From positions 248,001 through 312,000 of the forward strand of contig JAGMUV010000040.1 of the NCBI GenBank assembly GCA_020744425.1: 64,000 nt of DNA, read 5' to 3'. The DNA is from Dactylonectria macrodidyma (taxonomy: Eukaryota > Ascomycota > Sordariomycetes > Hypocreales > Nectriaceae). The position numbers were made by a program, and so were the translations under genes. The notes under the pieces were generated by a model that was not told the origin of the DNA, did no database searches, and worked only from the letters and a program-made list of their open reading frames with translations. Positions 22,801 to 33,481 of the stretch are shown piece by piece (within the stretch, counting starts at the first letter, position 1; every line of letters begins with the position of its first letter).

Positions 22801-23429
22801 CATTGCCAAATATTGTCGTTTCTCGACTCCTCGGAAATATCAGCCACCGTCCGAAGCCCTAGATCTGCGACCAGAGACCTTCGCCCAGCCTCCAGCATTT
22901 CCTCCCATGGACGGGAATCTGATCCCGCGAGCATCGCCGTATTCAGCTGATTGTGCGCCTCTTCCTCGCTGGCCGGTCGTGGGGCTAACGGCACCCCGCT
23001 GCCTCCGTCTATCTGAACGGACCGGAACAATGTTCCAGGCCTTGCAAGCTGGTTATTTCCCGGCCTTGCAGCCTCGTTGTTTCCCGGTCTGCCTTCTAGG
23101 CTCCTTGGCTGCCTCTCGACGCTGCCAGACTCCCTCGGTTTCCGACCCCGCCGCCTGCGAGAACCCTCCTCCCTCGATTGTTCGTACTCTCTTTGCGTCG
23201 CCTCTAAAATGTCGGCCGACGTCCGGATGCCGAGACTCGCCAGCCCTGAAGCGTCGACCGGTCCCGGTGCCACTGAGTTGCTCTCTGTCCTAGCTGCCTC
23301 CTGGAACTGCCGCTGCGCAGCCTCGAAGATGTCCGCCGATGTACGGATTCCCAGACCGGCAAGCGCAACGTTCTCGCGGTTGCGCGCATCCCGTCGGCGG
23401 AACTGCTCGGCTAGACTCTCCTTCTCCAT
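16829..23429 (-). pseudogene. Helitron RepHel protein: zinc-binding region, HUH Rep nuclease, Pif1-type helicase
   Basis: Exon 1 is 20403-23429, exon 2 is 19303-20333 and exon 3 is 16829-19240, with GT..AG introns of 69 and 62 bp. N-terminal part: three copies of an LGIRTSADI-like motif, then a Cys-rich DUF6570-like region (CMFCYRKYS, CLRCFPVGGKIRGCADCV). Rep nuclease: the HUH motif LHVHGLLW at about 20510-20535 and YVTNY, the two-Tyr motif, at about 19935. Pif1/RecD-like helicase: GGEGGTGKS (Walker A), LLIIDEVSML (Walker B), FCGDFHQF and SLYVQLSRCKSLDGIMLL. It would nick, unwind and transfer one strand. Lesions: in-frame TAG at 21144-21146, 20502-20504 and 19752-19754, where I expect Gln, and a 1-nt frameshift near 18635-18670. 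The helicase part itself is open to its end at 16829. Confidence 0.9.
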
Positions 23430-24263
23430 AACGAATCGCCTTTACTAGCTCTCCTACCTTAGTATTTCTGCCACGCTGTACAAAACACGACGCAGGGCCC
23501 CAGATAAATAATCCTACCACCTTGTCCATGACCTCCTACCGCCCGACCCTCCGACCCTGGGCCTTGCTCCTGCGTAGTCCTAGAATCCGTCCTCTACGTC
23601 TCAACCCGGGTTTCCCCTGATCCTCTGCTCCGGCAGAAGCGGAGATACCATTCCACCCAGGGCCGCAAAGGCAGGCTATATTGCCTTGAATCGATGGTGA
23701 TATCTTCCGGGCGTCTCAATGTCTGCCGTCTTCTGCCCTCGCCAATCGATTTGGCGGAGATATTAAGGTTTTCTGTCACATATCTGGATATCGGATTTCT
23801 ACGGTTATGATAACAGTCAAGCTTTCTGTCTTTCGTCATAGGCGTCCATAGCCACTGGCCTCGTCACCGGCCTCGTCATCGGCCTCGTCATCAGCCTCAT
23901 CACAAGACCGGCCTTTCCTCTGATCAGGTGAATAGCTAGATAAATTCAAATAGTCCGTAGCATCCGGACCGTCTCGGCTGTCCGATATCATCCGAGGTCA
24001 TCATCAGTCTCTTCATCTATAAGACTGACCCAAAGACCCTCATTAGATAGGATGAATAGCAAGAGCTTCTCAAACATATGATCACTTCCATCTGCTAGAT
24101 GCAACATTTTCTCCTCTAACACCGCGTCCGTCACAACACCCGGTGGCTCGACCTAGGCGGTGTGTCAAAAATTTGGGATGAAGCCCTTATATGAGCCCCT
24201 CATGCACCCCCCGACTCCTTGCCCCTTTCCATGCATTGCTTCGGCCTTCAACCTCTGCTCGAC
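23430..24263. other. Divergent intergenic region between RepHel and the OB-like gene; repeated at 37.6 kb
   Basis: No gene. It separates two divergently oriented genes and would contain both promoters. The 23775-24040 part is repeated with substitutions and small indels at 37612-37825. It includes short CCTCGTCA-type tandem units (23865-23905). Confidence 0.6.
23775..24040. repeat. Dispersed repeat, copy 1 (other copy at 37612-37825)
   Basis: Shared blocks include GTCACATATC, GGATATCGGATTT, CTCTGTCTTTC-like, ATAGCTAGATAAA and TCTCGGCTGTCCGA in the same order. Copy 1 is a little longer because of extra CCTCGTCA-type units. Confidence 0.75.
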
Positions 24264-25332
24264 ATGTCTCGGCAAGTGACCTTCTCGAATACCATCCACC
24301 TGCGAGACTTTGTGGACAGCATCACGGACGACCCGAGTCGGGAAAACGCACCCAACTACGTCGAGATCCAGGCTGACGTCAACATCTTTGAGGAGGACGG
24401 CTTCTATACTTCTAGCATCGACATCGAGCCCATTCGCACCCGCATTCATGCCTATTTGACGCGAGAAGAGCGCGACCTCTACACCCCTAACACCTTCTTC
24501 TATGCCGACGGCCGCTTCTCCGCCACCCAGTCCGTGGGCGGCACACTAGAGATCAGCGTCCAGGCCCTCAGTTTGTCGAGATACGTCACGACTCACACTC
24601 GGTCTCACACGGCCTGACCTTCCTAGACACCCTGGTGACGTCTCCGACTTCGAAGAGTATCGCCGCTACTTACCAGGACAGTGGCTCCCGATAGTGACCG
24701 TTATCGGATCCGTGCCATCACCTAACGACAACACCAGCGACCCTTCTGAGCCTCGCCGGTTCACCGTTGAAACATCCGTGTACGACGCCTCAAAGGCATC
24801 TCCGGTCCCGTTCTCTGTGGCTTGTTTCTTTGAAAATACGAAGCGGTGGCAAAAAGTCAGAACACCATCACCGGGAGCTCTCCTGAGCATCACCGCCAAG
24901 GTAGCTGGTCGCACCACTGACACCAATCATTTGGCCCTCCGTGTCCTGGACTTGGCCTACCTGCCGAGGCCTGCCCAAGTCCCCCCGGCCACGCCGACTC
25001 CGACCGCTACTCCGCCTTCAAAGCGGTCCGCTCGCTGGGAGGGCCGGGCTACTCCATCCACCCCTTCAAAGAGACAGCGCGTCTCCGAGGGCGCCAGCGA
25101 CGTTGCGGAGCCATCCTATGGGAATCCAACTTCGCAAGAAGCGACAGGAGGCCGCCTCCATCTACCGCACCTAGCGGACAACGCAAAAGCCTTACCCAAT
25201 CCCCCATCTCCGTTGATTATAGCTGATGCTGAGGAATCCTCAATCACATTAGCCCCTTCCCCCAGTCCTGATGGTGGAACACGGCCGCATCGCAGCCGGC
25301 GCCCCCCTAAGAAATATGCCGATAGAGAGTAG
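24264..25332 (+). CDS. Putative OB-fold/RPA-like accessory protein, Helitron-associated
   Basis: Read from the ATG at 24264 as MSRQVTFSNTIHLRDFVD, through VEIQADVNIFEEDG and ETSVYDASKASPVPFSVACF, to a Pro-rich tail ending HRSRRPPKKYADRE (TAG 25330-25332). The two halves (to about 24580 and from about 24625) are separated by a short interval that ends TTCCTAG like an acceptor. The expected donor reads AG|ATACGT, not AG|GTACGT, so splicing may be lost or use another site. The strand pattern and Pro-rich basic tail resemble a fungal family that I recall beside Helitron helicases; a single-stranded DNA-binding role would suit a rolling-circle element. This is inference from memory and context; no catalytic motif is visible. 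It is divergent from RepHel. Confidence 0.5.
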
Positions 25333-25460
25333 ACAATGGTCACTGCCATGGTGTCAGGCGCCTCTACATTTGAATGTATTTCTCCCTTTCACCCTCCTGT
25401 CCTATACCTAGCCATGACTCTCGATCTTGCAAGGCGACTCTTGCAAGGTGACTCCCCTGC

Positions 25461-26006
25461 TCAGTTACTTTCTTCGTCCCGAGATACACACGCTCCCCTG
25501 TGTGTCTTCCAGTCTGCCTTCTGGTGGTCTTTGCCACAGTATGCCACAGCTTTGCACCGCCCGCACTTCCTGATCCCTTCTATCTTTCCGCACACCGCGC
25601 AAACTATGGCTTCCACCTGAGCCTCGGCCCCTGCTCCAACTTCGAACATCTCCTCCTGGATGGCTTGTCGCGTCTGGCTTTCGCATTCGCCTTTCCCACA
25701 CACTCCGCTAACAAGAACTCCAACGTAGGGATCACCCTCTTTGTGAAGAAAGGACATTGGCGTCTGTAGAACGGTCGCGATGGGTGATCCGCAAATTCCG
25801 CAAAACGGATTAGATGCTGCGCGACAAGCCGGTTCGTGTTCTTTTAAAAAAGGCAGTACTGCACGTTGAAAACGATAGGCGTATGAATCATCTTGCCGGG
25901 CATAGGATAGGGGCCTGACGAGACTCTTTGAAATCTCGTGAGTAAAATTCAGACCTTCAGGGATATTGTCGCACGAAAATTGGAACCGAACCGGGCACGT
26001 CGACAT
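25461..26006 (-). CDS. MYND zinc-finger protein
   Basis: 181 aa from the ATG at 26006; the frame is open a little further, but without ATG. The C-terminal 45 aa form a textbook MYND finger, CAVCGKIEGIRKCGRCKAV then YCGKDHQKADWKTHRGAC, with all metal ligands. An upstream CGIC...CGKGEC quartet may bind a second zinc. MYND fingers bind Pro-rich partners in transcriptional and ubiquitin-linked complexes. The N-terminal 80 aa have no recognised domain. It appears intact. It follows the OB-like gene tail to tail with 128 bp between, which limits how far a Helitron boundary can reach. Confidence 0.78.
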   Translation of the reverse strand: MSTCPVRFQFSCDNIPEGLNFTHEISKSLVRPLSYARQDDSYAYRFQRAVLPFLKEHEPACRAASNPFCGICGSPIATVLQTPMSFLHKEGDPYVGVLVSGVCGKGECESQTRQAIQEEMFEVGAGAEAQVEAIVCAVCGKIEGIRKCGRCKAVAYCGKDHQKADWKTHRGACVSRDEESN

Positions 26007-26674
26007 GTTCACGATGAGAGAGAGGACGGTAGATGCTGTATCTTGCAATCAAATAAATTGACCACAATGGTTGTAATCGTGAGCTTTTGGGAGAGTGAGT
26101 GCCAGTAATATGACTCCGCCCGGATTGCTATTAAGGTTTTCCTAATGTTTTGTAAAGAGCCTTGATACGTTTCAAGTCTCGACATGCCAATCACGCCTCA
26201 CAGTCGAGCTTGGGATGAAGTCACGGTGACCAAGCTACTGATCTTGTTGCTTCATCCAAATTTCATGTCAGCTCAAAATATCAGCTCAAAACCCCAAAAT
26301 TTTCTCAAGTTGCGTTGGCCGATTTTCGTCTTTAACTTCGTTCCTCAAGGCTCTTTTTGGGCAGACCGCTTGCGGTTTGCGTCTCCTGTACTCTAATGAA
26401 GCCTCATCATGTCCTGGCATCCGTTGCTGGAAATAGGTCACGCGCTATGTCACATGACAAACCTTAAAACCTGGTGGTTCCACAGCGACTGACTTGAGGC
26501 CTAACTTTTCAACCAAGCATCAAGGCGATTTCTCAAGCGCAAACTCGGTTAGGCCCGTCATACTCGATAACTTGGAACGTTGTTTAGCGCGATGGTCAGG
26601 CGAATTCTCAAATAAAAGCCCATCCTCCGGCATCTGAGTTCTATCAACCCTTCAGTCCAATACAATCTCGAACC
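26007..26674. other. Intergenic, promoters of flanking genes
   Basis: No gene is supported. It lies between the starts of two divergent genes. ATAAAAG at about 26613, some 60 bp before the ATG at 26675, could be a TATA-like element for the plus-strand gene. Confidence 0.4.
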
Positions 26675-27379
26675 ATGCAGGTCATCACAACCACTACATC
26701 CTTCAGACATGCCGCAAGGCAAATCAACTTAAAACTTCAGGACTTTGCATTAGTACAGCATCAAACTCGCATTTGGCGGCTGCAGACCGAAGGGCGAGGA
26801 ATACCAGAGGAGATAAAATCGCTCGTGAGATCGTACAATGAGGACGACGATAAGGTAGGTCATCGGCGTCGAGCGGTTCCCCATTCGTATTAATCAAAAC
26901 TACAGTATCCCCAAATCGAACAGACACTAAAGTCTGAACGGTTAACTATACAATTCGACCGCGGCCTAGATATTATCTGGCTTGAAGGTTCCATATATGT
27001 TAAGGACGGCCAGATAGCTATTGCTATCATTCTACCAAAGCCACAAAACCTCCAGGATGAAGCCGAGACGACGAGATCTCCCGACTCGTCCGATGGTATG
27101 CGACCCACGGAAGACGATCGGCAGCAGATAAACCTCAGCCTGGCTGTGGGCGGGGAGCCAACCGATGCCGCCCGTATTTCAGCCAAAAGCTTGGCACAAA
27201 AACCTGACATTCAAATCAGACGGTTAGCTGGCCAAACCCACACCAGCATATCCCTGTTGCAGCCTGGCGATATCGTGGTTCTCAATGCGCATGAGCGTAT
27301 TGAGGTCAAGTCTGGTGGTGTTGCTCTAATTCTTATTCGGTATAAAGTATGGCCGACGGTTGAAACTGGATTGGGGTGA
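26675..27379 (+). CDS. Hypothetical protein, 217 aa, two exons
   Basis: Exon 1 is 26675-26854 and exon 2 is 26906-27379, with a 51-bp intron (GTAGGT..CTACAG) in phase 0. The N-terminus is helical and amphipathic (RHAARQINLKLQDFALVQHQ). The middle has ERLTIQFDRGLDIIWLEGSI and GQIAIAIILPKPQN. The C-terminal half reads ISLLQPGDIVVLNAHERIEV and GGVALILIRYKVWP, a beta-rich pattern. No catalytic motif, signal peptide or membrane segment is seen and I do not recognise the family. Clean splicing and frame support a real gene. Confidence 0.62.
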
Positions 27380-27559
27380 GCGGGCTTGTAGGTACTTTAG
27401 GGTTAGGCGGAAGATATGGATTTCAAGGCAATATTCGTCAACAGATAGTGAACTGGATATTCTAGCTTCCTATGTAGTTGCTTTATTAGAGCCGGAGGGC
27501 ATGTAATAAATCTCATTGAATCTAATAGTATCTATCGAGTCAACATTATCAGCGCCTTA

Positions 27560-29877
27560 TTACGTATTTGCTCCCCAATAGTCGAAGCCCATAGAACCGA
27601 GCTCATCGAGACTTGGGAAACCCATGGAATCGAGGCTTAAGGCACCTTCTTGCTCGTCATGGTTGGGGAAGGCCATTTCAAGAATATCATCGTGTGTTGG
27701 AGTACCTAAGAAAGCGAGGTAGTCACCCCTTTGTAACGCTTCAGTGTCCCCTTGCAAGAAAATCGACATGTCCAGTCCGTCAGGTAATGGGTCACCTACA
27801 AGCGGCCGCGGCCCTTGAGTGCTGGTGTCTATTTCCGGGACAGAAGGTCGGAGAGTTTGTGCTAGACTCGGTGCAGAGCTGGTCCTGGCTTTATTCTCTC
27901 CTATATCCACTCTATTATCAGACTCAGCGGCGGGAGATTGGGCCCCTGGTAGTCGAGGGGAGCAGGGAGGATGTGTCCGTGCTACCTGCTCTTGCGCGCT
28001 CGATGAACTCGGCGGGGCGCTCAAGCGTTTGTTCAATGCAGGCGAGCGTGGCCGACCAGCCTGACATTCTTGAAGATAACGCTGGCCGCTCAAGACCCCG
28101 TGGGGCGTATTGCGGTTCCAGGACCCTACCATCCCTGGACCGGACTCGCAGAAAGGACCAGAATTGGTCGAGGCACCCGTGGAGAGCCCTGTGGCTTCGG
28201 CCGCCATGGGCACTGGGAGCCTTGTGCGAGGCGACGATTGGTCCTGCCGGGCTGGCACCGCCTGTGGTATACATGTGGATGCAGCTATATGTCTTTCCAT
28301 CATCACGTTTGGTCGCGACGATGGCGCGGGCTGATGGGGCAATCCGGCCTCCGAACTCTGGAGAATTTTCTGGCTGCTTGATGCTTCCTGGGTACCATGG
28401 GGTGGCTTGCGGCAAGAGATTTGAGCATGCTCGTGCCGGGGCTGCGAAGAGGGACTGGTATCCGGGAGAGTTATGCGAGATTGGGTCCGTTGGACTTGAG
28501 TTGAGTTCATGATTGATGGTTCTGATGGTGTGAGTTGATGGGGCATTCCGGCCATCGAACTCTGGAGAGGGTCCTGGGAGCTTGATGCTTCCTGGATTGG
28601 AACATGGCTTCGCGACTCCTGCCGGGGCCCTGGGGTGGGAGCAGGACTGGGCCCATCAGTCGCTTCAGGTTCCGCCAGCGTATGAGGCGTCGAGCCAGAC
28701 CGTAGTACCACCCTTTGTGATGCGATGGCCGCTGGTCCTAACGTGCATTCAAATGATCGCCTGGACGCCATCCCCACATCCTCTGGTTCCGGAGTACTGT
28801 GAATGGTAACACACCTCTGACATTCTGTCTGATGATCGTCGAGGCTGGATGAAAGGCAAGCTAGATCGGATAATTTCGACTTCTTCCATGCTTGCTGGTT
28901 CTCAGTTATGCTGGATTTCCGCTTTGCATTCTCAGTCGCGTGATCGTCCTTGAGAAGGCCAACTGACTTCCAATGTCGTAGGAGGTGTTCTTCGAAGGCT
29001 TTGCCAACTGTCGCGCATGCAACAGCGGCTTCTTGGATCCCTATCCTCTTTAAACTTTCGAATATCTCCTTGGTCTTATCATTCTTTTTGCTTAAGCGGA
29101 CTTTCTCGACCCTGGAAATATCGTTTTAGCATATTCATTAGTGCCTAGCTTTCAACACTTACTCATTATATGATAAGGGGATAATGATGAGGACCCCCGT
29201 ACCCCACCTCTTAACGAATCGGTCGTAAACGTTGCCGTGGTGAAGCCATCTCGAACACTGTCTCTCGTCCACTTCAGCGCCATCTTCTTCTAGGCGCCTA
29301 AGGAAATCTTGCTTCCCATGATAGCCCCAGGATTGTCTGCACCGATAGAACATCCATTTTACAAATCTCAACCTGATGTCCTTGACATAGTTTGCACCCT
29401 CGGCGTTAGTGATGTATTTAACTATGCCATGTTCAAGCAAGAGAGAGGGCAGGTCAAAGACCTTTGCTGGAGAAGCTGTCCAACTGTGGAACTCTCTTAA
29501 TAGCGCTTCGTCAATCGTGATCGTGTTTTCGGTTCTAGGTTTTGTCTTGGGCGGCACCCCCCCGGACTTCGTGATCGTGTTTTTGGGTATAGATTTTGTC
29601 TTGGTTGAACGAGATGCCTCTGTCGACTTGCGGATAATGGCATAAGGCTTCGAATCAAGGGGCTTAGCGATGTTCCGCTGTGTTTCCTGTGGGATTGTCT
29701 CCCAAATGGTAATGCAGTCGAACAGTAGCTAGCTGGTCAGCACGAGTGTAATTATAAGGTTGAATTCTTACTGACCTTGCCGACCAATTCGGGATGGATG
29801 CCTGGTTCATTTGGGTCGGCTTGATCGCAAGCATTAAGAATGCCGCGACAGATTTGTCGAATCTGATCGATGCTCAT
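27560..29877 (-). CDS. Large orphan protein (739 aa) with Ser/Pro-rich repeats and acidic C-terminal tail
   Basis: Three exons, 29776-29877, 29163-29728 and 27560-29111, with introns of 47 and 51 bp; total 740 codons. The N-terminal ~330 aa are globular with Trp-rich helices (VDERQCSRWLHHGNVYDRFV, AFEEHLLRHWKSVG) and basic stretches (ENAKRKSS, WKKSKL). The central ~300 aa are Ser/Pro/Gln-rich and contain three imperfect copies of a unit around QEASSSQ..LQSS.AG.PHQ. The last ~70 aa are acidic with spaced bulky hydrophobics (DMSIFLQGDTEALQ, HDDILEMAFPNHDE, FPSLDELGSMGFDYW), like a transactivation domain. This looks like a nuclear regulator of unknown family. A cluster of 24-bp palindromes begins 85 bp upstream of its start. 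Confidence 0.62.
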
Positions 29878-29961
29878 AGTTGCTCAGGCAAAAGTGCTAG
29901 CGACTGAGGACGCCGAAACGACGCGTGGAGCGTAGCCTGGCCCTTCGACCCTAGATGACCA

Positions 29962-30376
29962 AACTTTACCACCAGTGGTAAAGTTGTTGTACAGAGCTAG
30001 GCGCCAATAGGCTAAAGCTTCATCACGTGATAGGGCCACGACAAGATTGAGTAAACACAACGCTGTGCGCGGGCTTTCTCCTTTGTAATATAACAAGGCT
30101 CTTTCAATCTCTCTATCCTATGCTCGATTGCGACCTATCTACGCTGTTACTTTGTAACATAGCTGCGCTGATTGCGTCGAAAGTTGGATTAAAAAGGCGC
30201 CTTCCCTTTCTTAATCTTTCTTAGTTCAACTTTACCACTGGTGGTAAAGTTAGATCAAGGGACGCCTTCCCTTTCTCAGTCCAACTTTACCACTGGTGGT
30301 AAAGTTAGATCAAAGGGACGCCTTCCTTTTCTTAGCCTCACTTGGTCCAACTTTACCACTAGTGGTAAAGTTGGAC
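29962..30376. repeat. Four 24-bp palindromes AACTTTACCAC-N2-GTGGTAAAGTT
   Basis: Copies at 29962-29985, 30228-30251, 30283-30306 and 30349-30372. Half-site AACTTTACCAC is paired with GTGGTAAAGTT; the two central bases vary. The last copy is a perfect 32-bp palindrome when extended (30345-30376). The last three copies are separated by similar spacers containing GACGCCTTCC, giving a unit of about 55-66 bp. They lie upstream of the minus-strand gene starting at 29877. Likely a protein-binding array or repeat termini. Confidence 0.85.
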
Positions 30377-31761
30377 TAAGAGAGGCGCCTGAGTGTCTTA
30401 TTCAATTAACGACTGCGTACTCAGAAGCCGAGAAGCCGAACTATGGATAGGAACCTCTGAGCCCCTTCCGTGCCATGCTTGCACTGCTGTGTATATGATG
30501 CACCTAGGCCCAACTGCATTTTCCTGCAAGCCGCCTCGTTGCCTTAGTGTATTCCTCCGCTGATCATTGCGAACCATGTCTTCCTACAACAATAAAAAGC
30601 TTGACTACAAGATCTGGGTCCAGCACGAAGTAGGCCGATTCTTATTCGCCTTTTATGGAATGCTGATCTTAAGATAATTCAGTTTAATGTGGTTGAGACT
30701 AGGCTCTTCCAGACAGAGGTTAACATATACTCCGACTCCCCCTCGCCATCGTCCACACCCATCTTCTTGAGGCCCTTCTTCGACTCTTGTTCCAACATTT
30801 TCGTGTACTTTGGTGGAGTAATACGCCAATACTCACGTTCCAACCTTTTCGGAATGGCTTGTTGCGGCGCAGCTGAGATGGACGTTGAGAAACTGCCGCT
30901 ACTGGGGCTGAAGGATTAGCTGGCGGGCCACAAAACTGGGATGCCCGGGAGTCGGTGTGACTCAGCTCTCATGTACATATGCAGTCGTGGTCCTCAGCCT
31001 GGTCTTCGGGACTTCATAAACATAATCATGTCGACGTGAATTTCTCTAATCGTGGTTCTCTTTATTCCTCTACATAAGCATTGTCGGCAAAGATGCTCGG
31101 CTGCTTCAAGTACTTTCTGCTAAGTCAGGCTGTGGAGATTTCAGGCCCGTACAGCATGAGGCTATTATTCTTCCGTTCGATACCACACTTCAGCAAACCA
31201 GTAGCCGCCACCTTAGGTTCGAGGCTCCTTACCCTCATCCATCTCGCCAACAGAACAGTGCCTCGTCTAACCCGGTAATTTCAGCTAGTATCATCGCCTT
31301 TCTGTCATATTCCGTTCCGCGATTGTACATCACGCGTCCTAAAGCTTCACCGGATGGCACTTGCGGGGGATTGTTAGAAGCGTGCTAATGGGACCCCAGG
31401 GAGACATGCTCGCCATTGAGCACTCCTTAATGCCCTTCTCCAAACACACAATCGACCCAGCAGACGGCAGCTGACAGGGTTGAGCCTAGCTTTGGGTTTG
31501 GTTGTGTCTTACACCGGAAGTCATAGCTTAAACGCTTCGGTAATACGGAGTATTGAATCGAGAATCATCTCGTCTAATGCCGTGTGGCGCCAGCTCATCG
31601 CCTCTGGCCGCGGCGTCCCGCGGTCATGTGCTGGTCAGTTCCGCCCTTACTTCGTCCTCTCCTCGCTTTCTTCTTTATTCATTGTGTACTGACTGGCGCA
31701 CTCCTGAGTTTGAACCAAGGAATGCTCTGTGAACGTCGACTAACCCCCCCCCGAGATCAAC
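30377..31761. other. Intergenic, no convincing gene
   Basis: Only short open frames without domains. Runs of pyrimidine around 31660-31760 may belong to the promoter of the following methyltransferase gene. Confidence 0.4.
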
Positions 31762-33481
31762 ATGTCTGTTTGCTTCCCAACGCAGCAACGCCTTGCGGCC
31801 AGAGATCTGGCTCTACGGCTAACTGACGGCTCTTCATCATGGAGGACTTTACCACTACTGCCCGACGCGACTGACCACGGTGGTCCCTCCTCCGATCCCG
31901 AGCATGCAGCAGACGGTGCGAGCGAACCAGAGGCCAGCGACTCTCCGAATTCACCAGCCAAGCCCAAATCAAACAAACGCAAACGTGGCGAATCTAGCGC
32001 CGAAGATGGCAGGAACCTCGTGCATTTTGCACCGAAGCCTGATGACTCCGACGCCCCATCCACGCCGTCCGACCACTCAGCTGACCACGATGAACACAGC
32101 AACTCCGCGTCGTCTGCTGCGACGGTTGTCGCTGATAGCCGAGACAGTGAACCCATGAGCCCTACCACAGATGAAGGCGCAGATTGTGCTGACGGGGATG
32201 CTGACTCCACGGCGTCTATCGATTCCGAATATTGGGATTATGTACAAGAAAATGAAAGATCCTATCATGCTGACGTCAAAGTCGGCTATGGGTATTTGTC
32301 AGTCTAGCGCAGACCTTTCACATGGCCGTCAGCTAATTGATTCGAGAAGGATGCCGAATGACGACAAGCAGAACGAGGCATTAGACAGATCGTAAGATGA
32401 GACTCCGTGGACTCGATTGATGCCTTACTCACTAAACTCTGCAGTCATCAAGTCTGGTTGCTCTTTTGCAAAGGGGATCTATATTTAGCACCTATCAAGA
32501 TGGACATACAGGTATGCCTCGTGAGCCCCTAGATGCGACAGTTTAGACTGACGATACTATGTAGAATGCTCTTGATATCGGGACTGGAACAGGTGAGAAA
32601 ACGTCAGCTTAGTGCGTTAAAGTCTGGAACTGATTGGCCAATGATTCCAGGAATCTGGGCTATGTATGACCAAAGCGGTGCTTGGACTCAGGAATCAAAA
32701 GCTGATGAGCAAGCAGAGATTATGCCGACAAAGTCCCTAGTGCTGCCGTTATTGGCACCGACATTTCCCCCATTCAACCCAAATGGATCCCACCCAACCT
32801 TCACTTGTATGTCATAACTAATGTCATCCGGAGCAAATCGCTGATTCGGACATAGCCAGATGGATGACTGCAACGATGAACCGACTTTCAAGAAAAATCT
32901 TTTCGATTTCATACACGTTCGTGACATGGCCGGGAGCATCTCCGACTGTGATTTGTTCGCGAAGAGACAGTTTCAGCTTTTGAGGCCCGGCGGATACTTT
33001 GAGATCAGGGTCCAAGCGATAGATTTCGAGAGCGACGACGAAAGTCACAAGAACCATATTTTCAACAAGTGGCGATGCATGTGGAAGGAGGTAGGAAGCA
33101 AGCCGAATCGATCATTGACGTTCGCGGAGGACGGTACGATGGGAGAGGCGATGAAGCGGGTTGGGTTTATAAATATCAAAACGCTCTGGAGAAAGGTGAT
33201 TCCATGACCTTGGGGACGATTCGACTTTCGCTGACTGAGTATTGCAGATGCCCGTTGGTGGCTGGCCGGAAGACGAAAAGTTGAAAGAAGTGGGCAGATT
33301 GAATCAAGAGGCCCTACTTTGCGATCTCGAAGGGCTTGCTCTACGAGCTGCCACTGGAATACTTGGATGGACTTATGGAGAGGCCACTGACTTCGTGTCG
33401 ACAGTTCGTCAGGGCTTGCAATCACCGGAGCACCATCTATGGAGACGGGCCACTGTGATCTATGGCCAAAAGCCAAAGTAA
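31762..33481 (+). CDS. LaeA-like TAM-family SAM-dependent methyltransferase, 8 exons
   Basis: Exons 31762-32291, 32350-32391, 32445-32511, 32565-32592, 32651-32663, 32717-32806, 32856-33195 and 33248-33481 join without a break to 447 aa; every intron is GT..AG and about 50-60 bp. One exon is only 13 nt. After a disordered acidic N-terminus (~165 aa) come ENERSYHAD, then [12 protein letters not shown], motif [12 protein letters not shown] split by two introns, [19 protein letters not shown], then [12 protein letters not shown] and [10 protein letters not shown]. This order is that of fungal secondary-metabolism regulators of the LaeA type, which act in the nucleus and methylate an incompletely known target. 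No biosynthetic cluster is visible nearby. It appears intact. Confidence 0.9.

Larger units (their letters stand above)
16658..23429 (-). mobile_element. Helitron (rolling-circle transposon), autonomous type, decayed
   Basis: The element encodes the Rep/Pif1-helicase protein that defines Helitrons. On the minus strand the proposed 3' end is CTAG (16658-16661) followed by T, preceded 21 nt earlier by a perfect 9-bp hairpin (16683-16710). The CTRR end, the hairpin and the A/T insertion position fit the class, although the spacing is longer than the usual ~10 nt. The 5' TC end was not located; if the divergent gene at 24264-25332 is part of the element, the 5' end lies at about 25.35-25.46 kb. 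Confidence 0.85.

Noticed and set aside
17105..22950. Numerous plus-strand open frames inside the Helitron gene.
   Set aside because: They are antisense shadows of the GC-rich RepHel coding sequence.
27613..28512. 299-codon plus-strand open frame.
   Set aside because: Antisense to exon 3 of the 739-aa protein, which has spliced continuity; the plus frame has no domain.
29962..30376. CRISPR-like interpretation of the regularly spaced palindromes.
   Set aside because: Spacers are similar to each other, units are few, and the genome is eukaryotic.
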